NCBI GenBank assembly: GCA_030603385.1
Contig: JAUVXW010000015.1
Coordinates: 1-64,000, forward strand
DNA length: 64,000 nucleotides
Source of the DNA: Promethearchaeota archaeon
GTDB taxonomy: Archaea > Asgardarchaeota > Lokiarchaeia > Sigyniarchaeales > SOKP01
Direction: 5' to 3'
A program made the translations under genes and the position numbers. The notes below the pieces were generated by a model that ran no database searches, was not told the DNA's origin, and worked only from the letters and a program-made list of their open reading frames with translations. This document shows positions 36,056-45,201 of the stretch, piece after piece (position 1 is the first letter of the stretch; every line of letters starts with the position of its first letter).

Positions 36056-36445
36056 TTATTTTACCTCCACAGTTCCCTCTGAGCCATTGACGATGACAAT
36101 CTGTCCAGTGTTTATGTTATTAATATCAATTTTATCAACACATGGGATTTCACTGATAATACATCCTACTGCTATGATAGTATCAATCTGTTTATTAACA
36201 ATTGCAACGGGAGCTGTGTTATTTTTCTTCATTCTATACAATGTATATGATCCTACTGTCGATCCTTTACCAGTGGGAAAAACTAAAACTTTCCCTGTTA
36301 TAGATTGACCTTCAAGTTCGTGTCCGACCTCAACCACCTTACCTGTATCAGGATCAACACCCCCATAAAATGAAATTCCATCTTTAGTAACAATTGCTTC
36401 TGCTTCAGCAATTCCTTTAAATATTTTTCTTCCTGATAACTTCAT
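36056..36445 (-). CDS. Phosphomevalonate dehydratase small subunit (AcnX swivel, DUF126)
   Basis: A 129-residue DUF126/aconitase-X swivel-domain protein. With the large subunit it dehydrates mevalonate 5-phosphate to trans-anhydromevalonate 5-phosphate in the archaeal mevalonate pathway. Typical text: KLSGRKIFKGIAEAEAIV near the start, GKVLVFPTGKGSTVGSYTLYRM (about 60-81), and a C-terminal VIVNGSEGTVEV. The start is chosen at the ATG overlapping the large-subunit stop by four bases (ATGA), which has a GGAGG seven bases upstream; a longer ATG start at 36466 lacks this. Translational coupling between the subunits is likely. Confidence 0.92.
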   Translation of the reverse strand: MKLSGRKIFKGIAEAEAIVTKDGISFYGGVDPDTGKVVEVGHELEGQSITGKVLVFPTGKGSTVGSYTLYRMKKNNTAPVAIVNKQIDTIIAVGCIISEIPCVDKIDINNINTGQIVIVNGSEGTVEVK

Positions 36446-37635
36446 CCTGTCGCCTCCTCGATGCATTCTTCAATTGAACCAATTTTTACTTTAAACTTAT
36501 TCTTTGCACGCCCGTAATAACACGCTTTTGCTGAATCTACCATAATTCCCTTAAAACGTCCTTTAATAGGGGCTACAACACAGCAAGTATCTGCTGCAAA
36601 TTTTGCTCCTGCATCTTCAATTATTTTAGAATAACCTGCCTCATCAGCAATTCTTTTTGTAGGTCGAGCAGTTGTGATCCAAAATTCTTTTTTTACTTTC
36701 TTTCCATTCAATAAATTCGCAATTTTTGCGATTTCGTGGATTGAAGCATGAGGACAACCAATACTTACAAAATCTATCTCAATATCATCATCAATAAGCT
36801 CATCTCGTGTTTTTTTCAGCGTTTCTTGGTTAATATCAACAATAATATCACTTGGCTTAGGGTATCTATTATACTCTGGAGTTATTCCTTCCATATGAAA
36901 TAATGCAGTTCCACCATAAGTAGCAACAGAAGCGCAAAAAGATTTGAGTTCTTCAACAGTTGCTCTGGAAATTCCAGTTATATAAGGTATTTTCTTTTCT
37001 AATTCAACCAACTTGTCTCCAATTATTTTTCCTAAAACTCCAAATTCGTCTGTACCTTTAACTGGGGCATTAACTTCAAATAAAACTTCCCCGTGACGAT
37101 TTTTATCCAAATGATACCCATATTTAGGTGTTTTCCCTATAATGGCTGACGCTAAAGCACTTGGACCCCCCTCACGATTAGTTCGAGCACCAATAACCGA
37201 ATTAGCATAACAAACTGCACTACTTTCAGCCCAAGCAAGGTGTTGACCAAAATGAGGAGTATTTCCAATTAAGTAAGGTGTACAAGAACAGGTTGTTATA
37301 ATTGCCATTTTGGCAAAAGCATCTATCGCACGATTTTGATTTTTGGCAAATTCTTTATCTATCCCTAATGCCTGCCAATTTTCGCGATCCATTCCCGCGG
37401 GATTTAATGTTGTTAACACTCTTACTTTACCATCTTCAGCCATTTCGCTTAAAAATTCCAATCCCGCTTCACCAAGATTAGCGTAGGAAACTCCCGCTAT
37501 TTGAACCCCAACAACATCTATCATGCATTCAGCATCAAAGATTTCACCTAATGTGGCTAAAATCTCCATAGATTTTTTAGCGGCTTTTCCGAATTTCCCT
37601 TCCAGCATATCCTGTTCTTCTTGTGTTAACTTCAT
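36442..37635 (-). CDS. Phosphomevalonate dehydratase large subunit (AcnX, DUF521)
   Basis: A 397-residue aconitase-X catalytic subunit, partner of the DUF126 subunit next to it. Likely iron-sulfur ligands are the cysteines in TTCSCTPY (about 125), SIGCPHAS (about 300) and AADTCCVVAP (about 354). The substrate region has GARTNREGGPSAL (about 153). A start at TTG 37650 is possible, but the ATG at 37635 has GGGAGG five bases upstream and gives the usual KLTQEEQDML N-terminus. Located between UbiD and the small subunit, as expected for consecutive pathway steps. Confidence 0.93.
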   Translation of the reverse strand: MKLTQEEQDMLEGKFGKAAKKSMEILATLGEIFDAECMIDVVGVQIAGVSYANLGEAGLEFLSEMAEDGKVRVLTTLNPAGMDRENWQALGIDKEFAKNQNRAIDAFAKMAIITTCSCTPYLIGNTPHFGQHLAWAESSAVCYANSVIGARTNREGGPSALASAIIGKTPKYGYHLDKNRHGEVLFEVNAPVKGTDEFGVLGKIIGDKLVELEKKIPYITGISRATVEELKSFCASVATYGGTALFHMEGITPEYNRYPKPSDIIVDINQETLKKTRDELIDDDIEIDFVSIGCPHASIHEIAKIANLLNGKKVKKEFWITTARPTKRIADEAGYSKIIEDAGAKFAADTCCVVAPIKGRFKGIMVDSAKACYYGRAKNKFKVKIGSIEECIEEATG

Positions 37636-37652
37636 TTCAACCTCCCTCAATT

Positions 37653-38963
37653 TTAAAAGTATTTATTCACATCCACCTTGGGGAATTCTACGATTTCAAA
37701 ACTTTTTCCTTTGATAACTAATGGTTTAGTTAAATCAAAACCAATCTTTGTGGTCATTTTTGTACCGGGCTCTGCGCTGGGATCTAAACTACTCCCAGGT
37801 TCTTTATCTTTGATAACCATCCTGGTATTACCTTGAAACCGGGTGGCAAAACTCCATTCTACGGCTAAAGGGTCATAAATATTAATATCTTTATCGACAA
37901 TAAAAACATGTTTACAGCTCGTATGTCCCGCAAAAGTTCCTTCTATTGCTTTTTTACCATCTTCTTCTGTTTTCTTATCTATTTGAACTATTGCGTGAAG
38001 CCAAGAAGATCCACCTGGACTGATATTTACATCCAAACATTTAACTCCTGTTGCATTTACCTTATTGAAGATAGTAGGTTCTCGAGGCATTCCCATTAAT
38101 ATCTTATGTTCTAACGCCCCTGGTAATAAGGCTTGCCATATTGCTTCCTTTCTATGAGTGATTTTTTTCACTTCAAAAATAGGTTCCTCTCTAATTATAT
38201 CCAATGTCTCAGTTAGATCAACAAATGGACCTTCGGCATGTCTCTCTTCAAAATAAACTTTTCCTTCCAGTACAAATTCTGCTTCAGCTGGGATTAAAAG
38301 ATCAACAGAGTTAGCTTTTACAACTTTAATTGGTTCAAGTGCATTGGCAATTTCTAGCTCATCAACACCAATGTCTACAGAAGTAGCTCCGGCAATTAGA
38401 ATGTTAGGGGTATTTCCTATACAAAAAGCCACCTCCACTTCTCCATTTTTTTCTAAAAATTTATAGAAATGGCGACCTTTGACAATTCGTGCAGCAAATT
38501 TATCTTTTGAGTATTGCATGGCTCGATGGAAATCTAAGTTTTGTCCATAATCTGGATCTCTTGTAATTACAACAGCAGAACTTATATAATTTCCACCATC
38601 CTTATCGCAATGAAATAAAATAGGAATCTTGTCTAAATCTACTTCTGTTTCAACAACTTCTTGACATGGTGCGTTAGCTACAATTTCTGGTTCAGAACGT
38701 TCATCTATTGCTTTTGAAAGCATAGGTATAAGATCAGCAGGGGTGACACCAAAATAAGAGGAAATCACATCCTTAGTACAGAATACATTGCCGACAACAC
38801 GGAATTCAGATTCTTTTACATTATTAAACAATACTGGTATCGGTTCAATTGCCTTTAAAATTCCTGAGATTTCTAATTTTTTTGAAACTTCAAGATCTAC
38901 CTTTCTGAGTAATCCTTCCTTGTCAATTTTATTTATATATTCTCTAAATCCCATAAAAATCAT
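37653..38963 (-). CDS. UbiD-family decarboxylase, probable anhydromevalonate phosphate decarboxylase
   Basis: A 436-residue UbiD-family enzyme that uses prenyl-FMN and Mn/K ions. In this cluster it should convert trans-anhydromevalonate 5-phosphate to isopentenyl phosphate. Signature features: FREYINKIDKEG at the N-terminus, RGLKIxG-type and ISSAVVITRDPDYG segments (about 133-146), the EGPFVDLT block (about 253-260) with the catalytic Glu, and the VDKDINIYDPLAVEWSFATR segment (about 365-384). The UbiX needed for its cofactor is encoded at 31777. The function is inferred from context, as UbiD paralogues act on diverse acids. Confidence 0.9.
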   Translation of the reverse strand: MIFMGFREYINKIDKEGLLRKVDLEVSKKLEISGILKAIEPIPVLFNNVKESEFRVVGNVFCTKDVISSYFGVTPADLIPMLSKAIDERSEPEIVANAPCQEVVETEVDLDKIPILFHCDKDGGNYISSAVVITRDPDYGQNLDFHRAMQYSKDKFAARIVKGRHFYKFLEKNGEVEVAFCIGNTPNILIAGATSVDIGVDELEIANALEPIKVVKANSVDLLIPAEAEFVLEGKVYFEERHAEGPFVDLTETLDIIREEPIFEVKKITHRKEAIWQALLPGALEHKILMGMPREPTIFNKVNATGVKCLDVNISPGGSSWLHAIVQIDKKTEEDGKKAIEGTFAGHTSCKHVFIVDKDINIYDPLAVEWSFATRFQGNTRMVIKDKEPGSSLDPSAEPGTKMTTKIGFDLTKPLVIKGKSFEIVEFPKVDVNKYF

Positions 38964-39044
38964 CTTCTATACATGTTTATCTTGATAATATGAATAATAA
39001 TAGTGGTTTTTCTTAGAGGAGTTACAGAACCACTTTTTATAAAA

Positions 39045-40325
39045 CTAAAGGTTTTCACCATCATTTATTTTTTGTAAAATTTCTTTTGCGTAATCAACTC
39101 TTATTTTTTTCGCTTCTATCATTTTTTTAACAACTTTTTCTATTAATTCATCAGGTACACCCGCGATCTTTGCTATGTTACGAGAATGAAGTGCCATATG
39201 ACCTTTTTGAATGCCTTCCGAGGCTAAAGCCCTCAGAGCCGCAACATTTTGAGCCAAACCAAGAGCGGCACCTACCTGAGACAGTTCACTAGCACTTTTT
39301 ACATTTAGGATCTTCAAAGCTATTCGTGCCATAGGATGTATTTTTGTCATTCCCCCTATAATTCCTAGAGCAAGAGGGAGCTCAATTTCTCCAACCAGAT
39401 TTCCCTTTGAATCTAACTCGAATTTAGTCAATGGAGAATATTTTCCACTTAAAGAGGCAAATGCGTGAGCACCAGATTCTATAGCTCGAGTGTCGTTTCC
39501 AGTTGCTAATGTTAAGGCAACAATACCGTTCATTATTCCTTTATTATGGGTGGTCGCACGATATGGATCAGCTACAGCAAATTCATACGCATTCAATATT
39601 CCTTCAACAACTTGGGTACCACCTAATAAATCTTTATCAAAAGTTGCTTTACTTCTAGCAATTCGATGAGTAGCTAAATTTGAAACAATTCGGAGATAGA
39701 TCTTTCCTCCACATATTTCTTCTACAAAAGGACTGATAGATTCAGCCATAGTATTTACTACATTTGCCCCCATGGCATCCAAAACGTTAACCAATAAATG
39801 GAGAATAATCATCGGTCCTTTATTGGTATGAATTTCCCTTATCTCGATATCCTGAGCACCTCCACCTAACTCATTTAACAATGGATCCTGCTCATTAGCA
39901 ATTTTTAATAAGGTCTTTTTATGCTTTTCCAGAGAATGCTTTGTTTCTTCTATGTCTTTTAATTGTGTTATTTGAATTTGTGATATCATTACTGATTTTA
40001 CTTCTTCTGAGTGAAATCCACCATGCTTTCGAGCCATTTTTGCTGCATTTGAAGCTGCGGCTACTACTGATGGTTCTTCTATAACCATAGGGATTATATA
40101 ATCTCTATCGTTTACTTTAAAGTTAAAAGCAAGACCAAACGGTAACTGATAACTCCCTACTACATTTTCAATTAATGTATCAATTTGAGTGGAAGTGAAG
40201 TAGCCTAACTCCTTCAATATTTCTAATTCTTCTGGATTTAAATGTAAAAGTTTGGATAATAGCTCATGACGCTCATCCATAGTTAGTTTGTAAAATCCAG
40301 AAATGTCTGAACGAAATTCCTTCAT
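39045..40325 (-). CDS. hmgA: Hydroxymethylglutaryl-CoA reductase (class II type)
   Basis: A 426-residue reductase converting HMG-CoA to mevalonate. The sequence is of the short class II type (Archaeoglobus/Pseudomonas-like): N-terminal GFYKLTMDERHELL. The catalytic residues are in EEPSVVAAASNAAKMAR (Glu about 83), THNKGIMNGI (Lys), GNDTRAIESGAHAFA (Asp) and GHMALHSRNIAKIAG (His). The nucleotide-binding DAMGANVVNTMAESI is also intact. Cofactor preference (NADH or NADPH) is not readable. Second gene of the cluster after HMG-CoA synthase. Confidence 0.94.
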   Translation of the reverse strand: MKEFRSDISGFYKLTMDERHELLSKLLHLNPEELEILKELGYFTSTQIDTLIENVVGSYQLPFGLAFNFKVNDRDYIIPMVIEEPSVVAAASNAAKMARKHGGFHSEEVKSVMISQIQITQLKDIEETKHSLEKHKKTLLKIANEQDPLLNELGGGAQDIEIREIHTNKGPMIILHLLVNVLDAMGANVVNTMAESISPFVEEICGGKIYLRIVSNLATHRIARSKATFDKDLLGGTQVVEGILNAYEFAVADPYRATTHNKGIMNGIVALTLATGNDTRAIESGAHAFASLSGKYSPLTKFELDSKGNLVGEIELPLALGIIGGMTKIHPMARIALKILNVKSASELSQVGAALGLAQNVAALRALASEGIQKGHMALHSRNIAKIAGVPDELIEKVVKKMIEAKKIRVDYAKEILQKINDGENL

Positions 40326-40455
40326 TAAAGTTTCACTAATTTAAAAATTAATAAATTTTTTTAAATTTTTTTAAATCTTTTCTTAATCACTTCCTTTATG
40401 AAGATTTATATTATAAAAGTATCTAAAGAGAAGTTAACTCACATTGGATTTTGAG

Positions 40456-42090
40456 TTAATAAATGTGGTGAACAGGAATAGGTATGTAAAAAGGACTCCA
40501 ATTTAATAATCCTTTTGCGTTAATGTTTTCCTCATATTCATTTTCAACTCTCCTTATTTCATATTCCAAGGAATTGCCTTTATTAACTTGACTCGCCACT
40601 CTTACATAACCTTTACTAAGATACGTTAGGTCATTAAGCTCATTATGAACAACGGGCTCAGTTGTTAATACAGCAAATAAAGGGAAGAACCTTTTATGAT
40701 ATCCTGAGTGTCCCTTAGGACAGTGATCTAAACCCTTTATGTTTGGAATTATGCACCCCTCATCACAAAAATGAAGTGTAAAGCCTCTTTTATTATTTAA
40801 TTCATGTTCAGCAACCTTTCCAACTACAATTATTGGTCTAACGTCACCGTTTTTTATTAATTCGTATTCTAGAACACTTTGCTTTTTCTTTAAGTGAATA
40901 TAATCATTAATATTGGGACCATTTTGAACTATTTCTTTAAATCTATCTTGTACTTTTAAGAGGCCTGAAATACATATAGCACCTGATCCATAAGATCCAA
41001 AATAAATAGTATCATTGACGTGAGTATGATTTTCGAGAAGGTAGATAATCTGTGCCCAAACACTAGCATTATACATGTTTCCAAAATGCATAGGAACTCG
41101 TAATTGAGGTAAAACTCTCGCTTTTACATTGGTATTCAACCAATTTGAAAGTCTTTCTAAGTTCGCTGATGAAAATCCTCTTTCATTAAGCTTTAAATAT
41201 AGATATTCTGGCAAAACAGTAACATCATGTAAGAATGAATCAATTTTCTTTAGAATTGATGATCTAAATTGATTACGCTCAAATTTAGGTAAGTCGCTAA
41301 TATGCTTTATCCACCGTTTTAATATGATTTGTTGCATAATTTTTAATGGCAATTTAGTATATGGGGCGTGAAATGAGTAAAAATCAGCGTGAATGTCTCC
41401 GATGTTGCTAATTAGATCGTCGTAAGCTTTTAATTGAAAGTCAATGTAAGTGGCTTGAGAATATTTCCCAAAGGCTCTTGCATTTTTCTCATTTGCAGGC
41501 CTAAAAAAGTCATTTACGTTCCCAGATATTTTGCCGAATTTCTGACTAAAGACTGCGACCCTAGGGTTTTTTGAGATAACAAATCCGATTGCGCCTGAAC
41601 CTTGTGTAGGTTCGCCGGGGGAGCCTATATGATATGAAGAAATGTCCGCGCTAATGATAAGTGCTTTATTTATTATTTCTTTTTCAATCATTGCGATAGC
41701 GTTAATAATAGCTAGCGTACCACCAGCACACGCGTTGTATGTATCCATAGTAAAACTGTTGGGCGATATCCCTAACATTTCAGCAAAAATATTAGAAATG
41801 CTTTTAGCTGCATACACTTCTGTCTCCGTCCCGACGAACAATGCATCTATGCTCTTAGGAGGTATGTTTCCTCTTTGCAAAGCATTATACCCTGCCTTAA
41901 GACCTAAAGACATTACATCCTCATCCACATCAACAACTCTCATCTCTTTAGACAAAAGCCCTTTAGCATATTTTGCGGGATCTATACCTCTTTCCACGGC
42001 AAGTTCCTCGAGCTTTACGAAATGCCTCGGAGCGTGAAAACTAAAACTGTCGATGCCAATATTTGTAAACAGATGATCGTCAGAAAGCAT
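40456..42090 (-). CDS. Hydroxymethylglutaryl-CoA synthase with Cys/His C-terminal extension
   Basis: A 544-residue thiolase-fold enzyme that condenses acetyl-CoA with acetoacetyl-CoA. The catalytic Cys is in YNACAGGT (about 119), the His in FHAPYTKL (about 240), and a Glu in GTETEVY (about 88). The core resembles archaeal HMG-CoA synthases, but the protein is about 190 residues longer. A helical insert lies around 270-330, and a C-terminal domain (about 410-544) holds HFCDEGC and a later HCPKGHSGYH, suggesting a zinc site. First gene of the cluster, with a TATA box at leaderless spacing. The separate thiolase and DUF35/OB-fold partner seen in other archaea is not here; the extension might replace it. 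Confidence 0.85.
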   Translation of the reverse strand: MLSDDHLFTNIGIDSFSFHAPRHFVKLEELAVERGIDPAKYAKGLLSKEMRVVDVDEDVMSLGLKAGYNALQRGNIPPKSIDALFVGTETEVYAAKSISNIFAEMLGISPNSFTMDTYNACAGGTLAIINAIAMIEKEIINKALIISADISSYHIGSPGEPTQGSGAIGFVISKNPRVAVFSQKFGKISGNVNDFFRPANEKNARAFGKYSQATYIDFQLKAYDDLISNIGDIHADFYSFHAPYTKLPLKIMQQIILKRWIKHISDLPKFERNQFRSSILKKIDSFLHDVTVLPEYLYLKLNERGFSSANLERLSNWLNTNVKARVLPQLRVPMHFGNMYNASVWAQIIYLLENHTHVNDTIYFGSYGSGAICISGLLKVQDRFKEIVQNGPNINDYIHLKKKQSVLEYELIKNGDVRPIIVVGKVAEHELNNKRGFTLHFCDEGCIIPNIKGLDHCPKGHSGYHKRFFPLFAVLTTEPVVHNELNDLTYLSKGYVRVASQVNKGNSLEYEIRRVENEYEENINAKGLLNWSPFYIPIPVHHIY

Positions 42091-42106
42091 GATTTGTATC
42101 TCGAGA

Positions 42107-42115
42107 AATATAAAA
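42107..42115 (-). promoter_or_regulatory. Promoter of the mevalonate cluster
   Basis: On the minus strand a TTTTATATT box lies about 20-27 bases before the HMG-CoA synthase ATG, which suggests a leaderless mRNA. An eight-base palindrome TCTCGAGA (42099-42106) separates box and start and could be an operator, but it is short enough to occur by chance. Confidence 0.4.
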
Positions 42116-42261
42116 TATTTTAAAATTTGATCAGTTAAATCTTTTTTTATTTATTTAATTAAATGTTTTAGTTAAATTCTCTATTTAAACGTTGACCATT
42201 GAAACATATTTTCAACAATTCAAACTCTTAAAAGTGTTAAAACTTATGTAAACGATAAAAA

Positions 42262-42432
42262 TCATCGGAAATGATTTGATATTTTCTTCCTAAAACAATC
42301 TTTAAGTATTATAGTCGTAACGAAAGAGCCTATTAAAATACAGATCAGCAATATTTCATATCCATATTGACAGGAATTTTGTTTTAAATGTAGAGAAGGC
42401 TTAGCATTAGAAATAATGATAGGTAAAACCAT
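42262..42432 (-). CDS. Small single-helix membrane protein (56 aa)
   Basis: A 56-residue frame in the 405-base gap between HMG-CoA synthase and the cis-prenyltransferase. It has a short N-terminus, a clear hydrophobic helix (EILLICILIGSFVTTIIL, about 26-43), and then a basic tail (KDCFRKK). The rest of the gap is AT-rich promoter-like sequence. No Shine-Dalgarno sequence is visible and there is no family match, so this is a moderate-confidence call. Confidence 0.4.
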   Translation of the reverse strand: MVLPIIISNAKPSLHLKQNSCQYGYEILLICILIGSFVTTIILKDCFRKKISNHFR

Positions 42433-42495
42433 TTAGATAAATTTAATACCCTTAATGATATTATTAATATCAATTAACCTTTTCAAATTGTTTAG

Positions 42496-43233
42496 ATGGT
42501 ATCTACTCTAGAAGAACTAAAGGAAACAGCTAAAGATAAGCTACCCAAACATGTTGGTTTAATAATCGATGGAAATCGCAGATGGGCTAAAAATAGAAAT
42601 CTTGAGATTAATTTTGGCCATTTAGTTGGATATGAAAACCTTAAAAAAAGGTTATTTGATTTTTTTGAAGCAGGAATCCATTATCTAAGCTTATATATCT
42701 TATCCCTTGAAAATTTAAGAAAGAGAAGTGCTGAAGAGCTTGAATACATTTATAAAATAATGATTAAAGCAGTAGATGCAGTAGTAAATGAATCAATTGT
42801 TAAGGATGATAAAGTGAGATTTGATATTGTAGGCAGATTGTCCTTGCTTCCTCCTACCGCTAAGGAGAAAATCCAGCAATTAATAAATTTTACTAAGGAT
42901 CACGATCAAAATTTCATAAACCTCTGTATAATGTATGATGGTCATGAAGAAATTGTAGATGCTGTAAAGAAAATAATTAATGATGGAATAAAACCAGAAA
43001 AAATCGATGCTAAATTGATAAAAGATTATTTATATACCAGGGATTTTCCTGCATTAGATTATATTATAAGAACAGGAATGAACGATGGGGCTAGAATTTC
43101 TGGATTTTTACTTTGGGACTCTTCTTACGCTGAGTTCAAATTTAGAAACGACTTATGGCCGGATTATAATAAAGAGATGGTAATTCAGGACTTACTTGAT
43201 TATACAAAAAGAAGTAGGCGCATGGGAAAATAA
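42496..43233 (+). CDS. uppS: Cis-prenyltransferase (undecaprenyl/polyprenyl diphosphate synthase)
   Basis: A 245-residue Z-type prenyltransferase that builds the long polyprenyl carrier used for N-glycosylation. Landmarks: HVGLIIDGNRRWAKNR (about 20-35) with the catalytic Asp, the GH near 48, the YLSLYILSLENLRKR helix (about 73-87), and a C-terminal YIIRTGMNDGARISGFLLWDSSYAEF block (in two parts, about 194-219) that binds diphosphate. Its product should carry sugars for the many NxS/T-rich surface proteins in this window. Confidence 0.94.
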   Translation: MVSTLEELKETAKDKLPKHVGLIIDGNRRWAKNRNLEINFGHLVGYENLKKRLFDFFEAGIHYLSLYILSLENLRKRSAEELEYIYKIMIKAVDAVVNESIVKDDKVRFDIVGRLSLLPPTAKEKIQQLINFTKDHDQNFINLCIMYDGHEEIVDAVKKIINDGIKPEKIDAKLIKDYLYTRDFPALDYIIRTGMNDGARISGFLLWDSSYAEFKFRNDLWPDYNKEMVIQDLLDYTKRSRRMGK

Positions 43234-43345
43234 ATTAGCACTAGCTTATTTTACTCTTAATCCTTTTTATATGAGATTAAACCTAAAAATAAATATCAGA
43301 AGAATCATTCATTATTAAAAGAGACTTTATTTTTTTGTTTATAAT

Positions 43346-45118
43346 ATGTCAAATTCAGCCACCATTATCTCATTAAATATCACAAAATTTCCACAGAATC
43401 TTTTAATTCCTGATATGGATAATGATGTTTCACTTCAAGTAATTAACAATTCAGATAAAAAAGAAAATTTTAAATTTGTTTTTGAAGGAGAAAACTTAGA
43501 TATTAATTTGAAATCACCAGAATTAAAAGATCAAATTGAATTTGCACCAAAGGAAACCAAAAATATCGATATAAGGTTAAACCCAACCGTAGGTGGTTTC
43601 GGAAAATTAACCATAAATGCATATTGGCTAAAAATTGTAGAATATACAGTTAAAGTGCAGAAAGTTAGAGAAATAGCACCAAAAAGTAAATTTCATAAGA
43701 TTTTCGATAACTATAGGTTTAAGGGTGCAGAAAAGATTGATACGATGAATCCAAAAGAGTTCTTCCTAACTACAACATTAACCGAATTGCAGAAAATCGA
43801 AGAACAATTAGAGACAATGAGAAATAATTATAAATCAACATTATCCTTAGAATCAACCAGTACAGAAGCATTTAAAAGGATTACAATTGATGTTATTGAT
43901 AAAACTATAAGACAATTGGCTAAAGGATATCTTTCGAATAAAAATTTACATGTATCTTTAAGTTTAGCTTTAGAATTATCAGATCCAAATGAACAGCTCA
44001 AATTCTATGTTAATTTAATAAGAGCTTATGCAATAGAAAATCTAAGCGAAGCACTTCAGATCATTAAAAACTTGAATGATTTAAACCTGCAACAAAATCT
44101 ATTAAAATCAGTAGTTTTTGATCAAATAGCTGTTAATCCAATTCAAGCCTTCAATTTGACGGAAAATATTACAAACTTATCTGAAAAAATTAAACTATTA
44201 TTTAACATCACACAAGAGTTATATAATAACAATAAATCATCTGAATTGCTTACTGTTCTTAAAAGGATCATTGAGGTTCTCTTTAAATCACCCGAAATCA
44301 ATAGTGAAGATAAAAAAGACCAAAAGCTTATTTATGATCCTCTTAAGGATGCAATAAATGGAATAGCTGAAATTGAAAGTCCTGGAGCTGCCAATACTAT
44401 TATTGAAGGAATAAGTAATATAACGCTTAAGGAAAGAATAGCAAAAGATCTATTTGACATAATTTATGAACTTGTGGATGAGATAAGAACAAAAATAGAT
44501 TCCGAATTAATATTTTCTCAATATTTTCTACTTAATACTTATATTTCAAATATAAATAATGAAATTAAAAGTTTTAGCAGTATTGGTGGAAATGTAAGTA
44601 ATAATATTCTTTCAGGAGATTTCAATTTTAAATTAGTCTTTCTATCTCTTTTTAGTTTTAATTTTAGCATTTTTCCATTTATCGATCGTGTATATAATGA
44701 CTTAAAATTTAATCTGAAAAAATCAATTGCATATTACATATTCCCTTCTGTCAATTATTTCCAGGATAATGAGTTAACAGTTCTTCAGAGGACATTAAAC
44801 CAATTTTTTAATAATTTTGCGAATGTACCGAGCCAGTTACTTATATTTAATTTAGATTTTATTCCCTATTTAGGAAAACCAACTGTTATTTTGTCATCCG
44901 AATCCCAATTAAATAATAATTTAAAATCTAAAATAGAAAAACTTGGAGATACTGTTAATTTAATTATTGATGATTCGATGTTTAAAGGTGGCAAGATTTA
45001 TGACAATCTAAAGAGTATAATTCCACCAAATAGATGTGAGATTTTTAACTTAATTTTATCATATGAATTCATAAACGATTACAACGCGTTTATAGCATTT
45101 ATCCAATCATTATTCTAA
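43346..45118 (+). CDS. Hypothetical protein with beta N-domain and helical repeats
   Basis: A 590-residue protein not assigned to a family. Residues about 1-112 look like a beta-sandwich (ISLNITKFPQNLLIPDMDN, then APKETKNIDIRLNP, as in CARDB/Ig-like or arrestin-type folds). Residues about 130-375 form paired helices with repeat-like text (ALELSDPNEQLKFYVNL, ALQIIKNLNDLNLQQNLLK, AFNLTENITNLSEKIKLLF), suggesting HEAT/TPR-like repeats. The last 200 residues are alpha/beta with an LLIFNLDFIPYLGKPTVIL strand region. No signal peptide or membrane helix is present, so probably cytosolic. It lies 84 bases before the GCS2-like gene. Confidence 0.6.
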   Translation: MSNSATIISLNITKFPQNLLIPDMDNDVSLQVINNSDKKENFKFVFEGENLDINLKSPELKDQIEFAPKETKNIDIRLNPTVGGFGKLTINAYWLKIVEYTVKVQKVREIAPKSKFHKIFDNYRFKGAEKIDTMNPKEFFLTTTLTELQKIEEQLETMRNNYKSTLSLESTSTEAFKRITIDVIDKTIRQLAKGYLSNKNLHVSLSLALELSDPNEQLKFYVNLIRAYAIENLSEALQIIKNLNDLNLQQNLLKSVVFDQIAVNPIQAFNLTENITNLSEKIKLLFNITQELYNNNKSSELLTVLKRIIEVLFKSPEINSEDKKDQKLIYDPLKDAINGIAEIESPGAANTIIEGISNITLKERIAKDLFDIIYELVDEIRTKIDSELIFSQYFLLNTYISNINNEIKSFSSIGGNVSNNILSGDFNFKLVFLSLFSFNFSIFPFIDRVYNDLKFNLKKSIAYYIFPSVNYFQDNELTVLQRTLNQFFNNFANVPSQLLIFNLDFIPYLGKPTVILSSESQLNNNLKSKIEKLGDTVNLIIDDSMFKGGKIYDNLKSIIPPNRCEIFNLILSYEFINDYNAFIAFIQSLF

Positions 45119-45201
45119 AAAATTAGTAATCAACCAAAATTATATAATGACAATTTATTATTTAGATAATATAATAGTGGAAAAACAGGGGTAAAGCCTT
45201 A

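Noticed and set aside
36446..36466. Upstream ATG adding seven residues to the dehydratase small subunit
   Set aside because: The ATG at 36445 overlaps the large-subunit stop and has a GGAGG at proper distance, while the upstream ATG has none.
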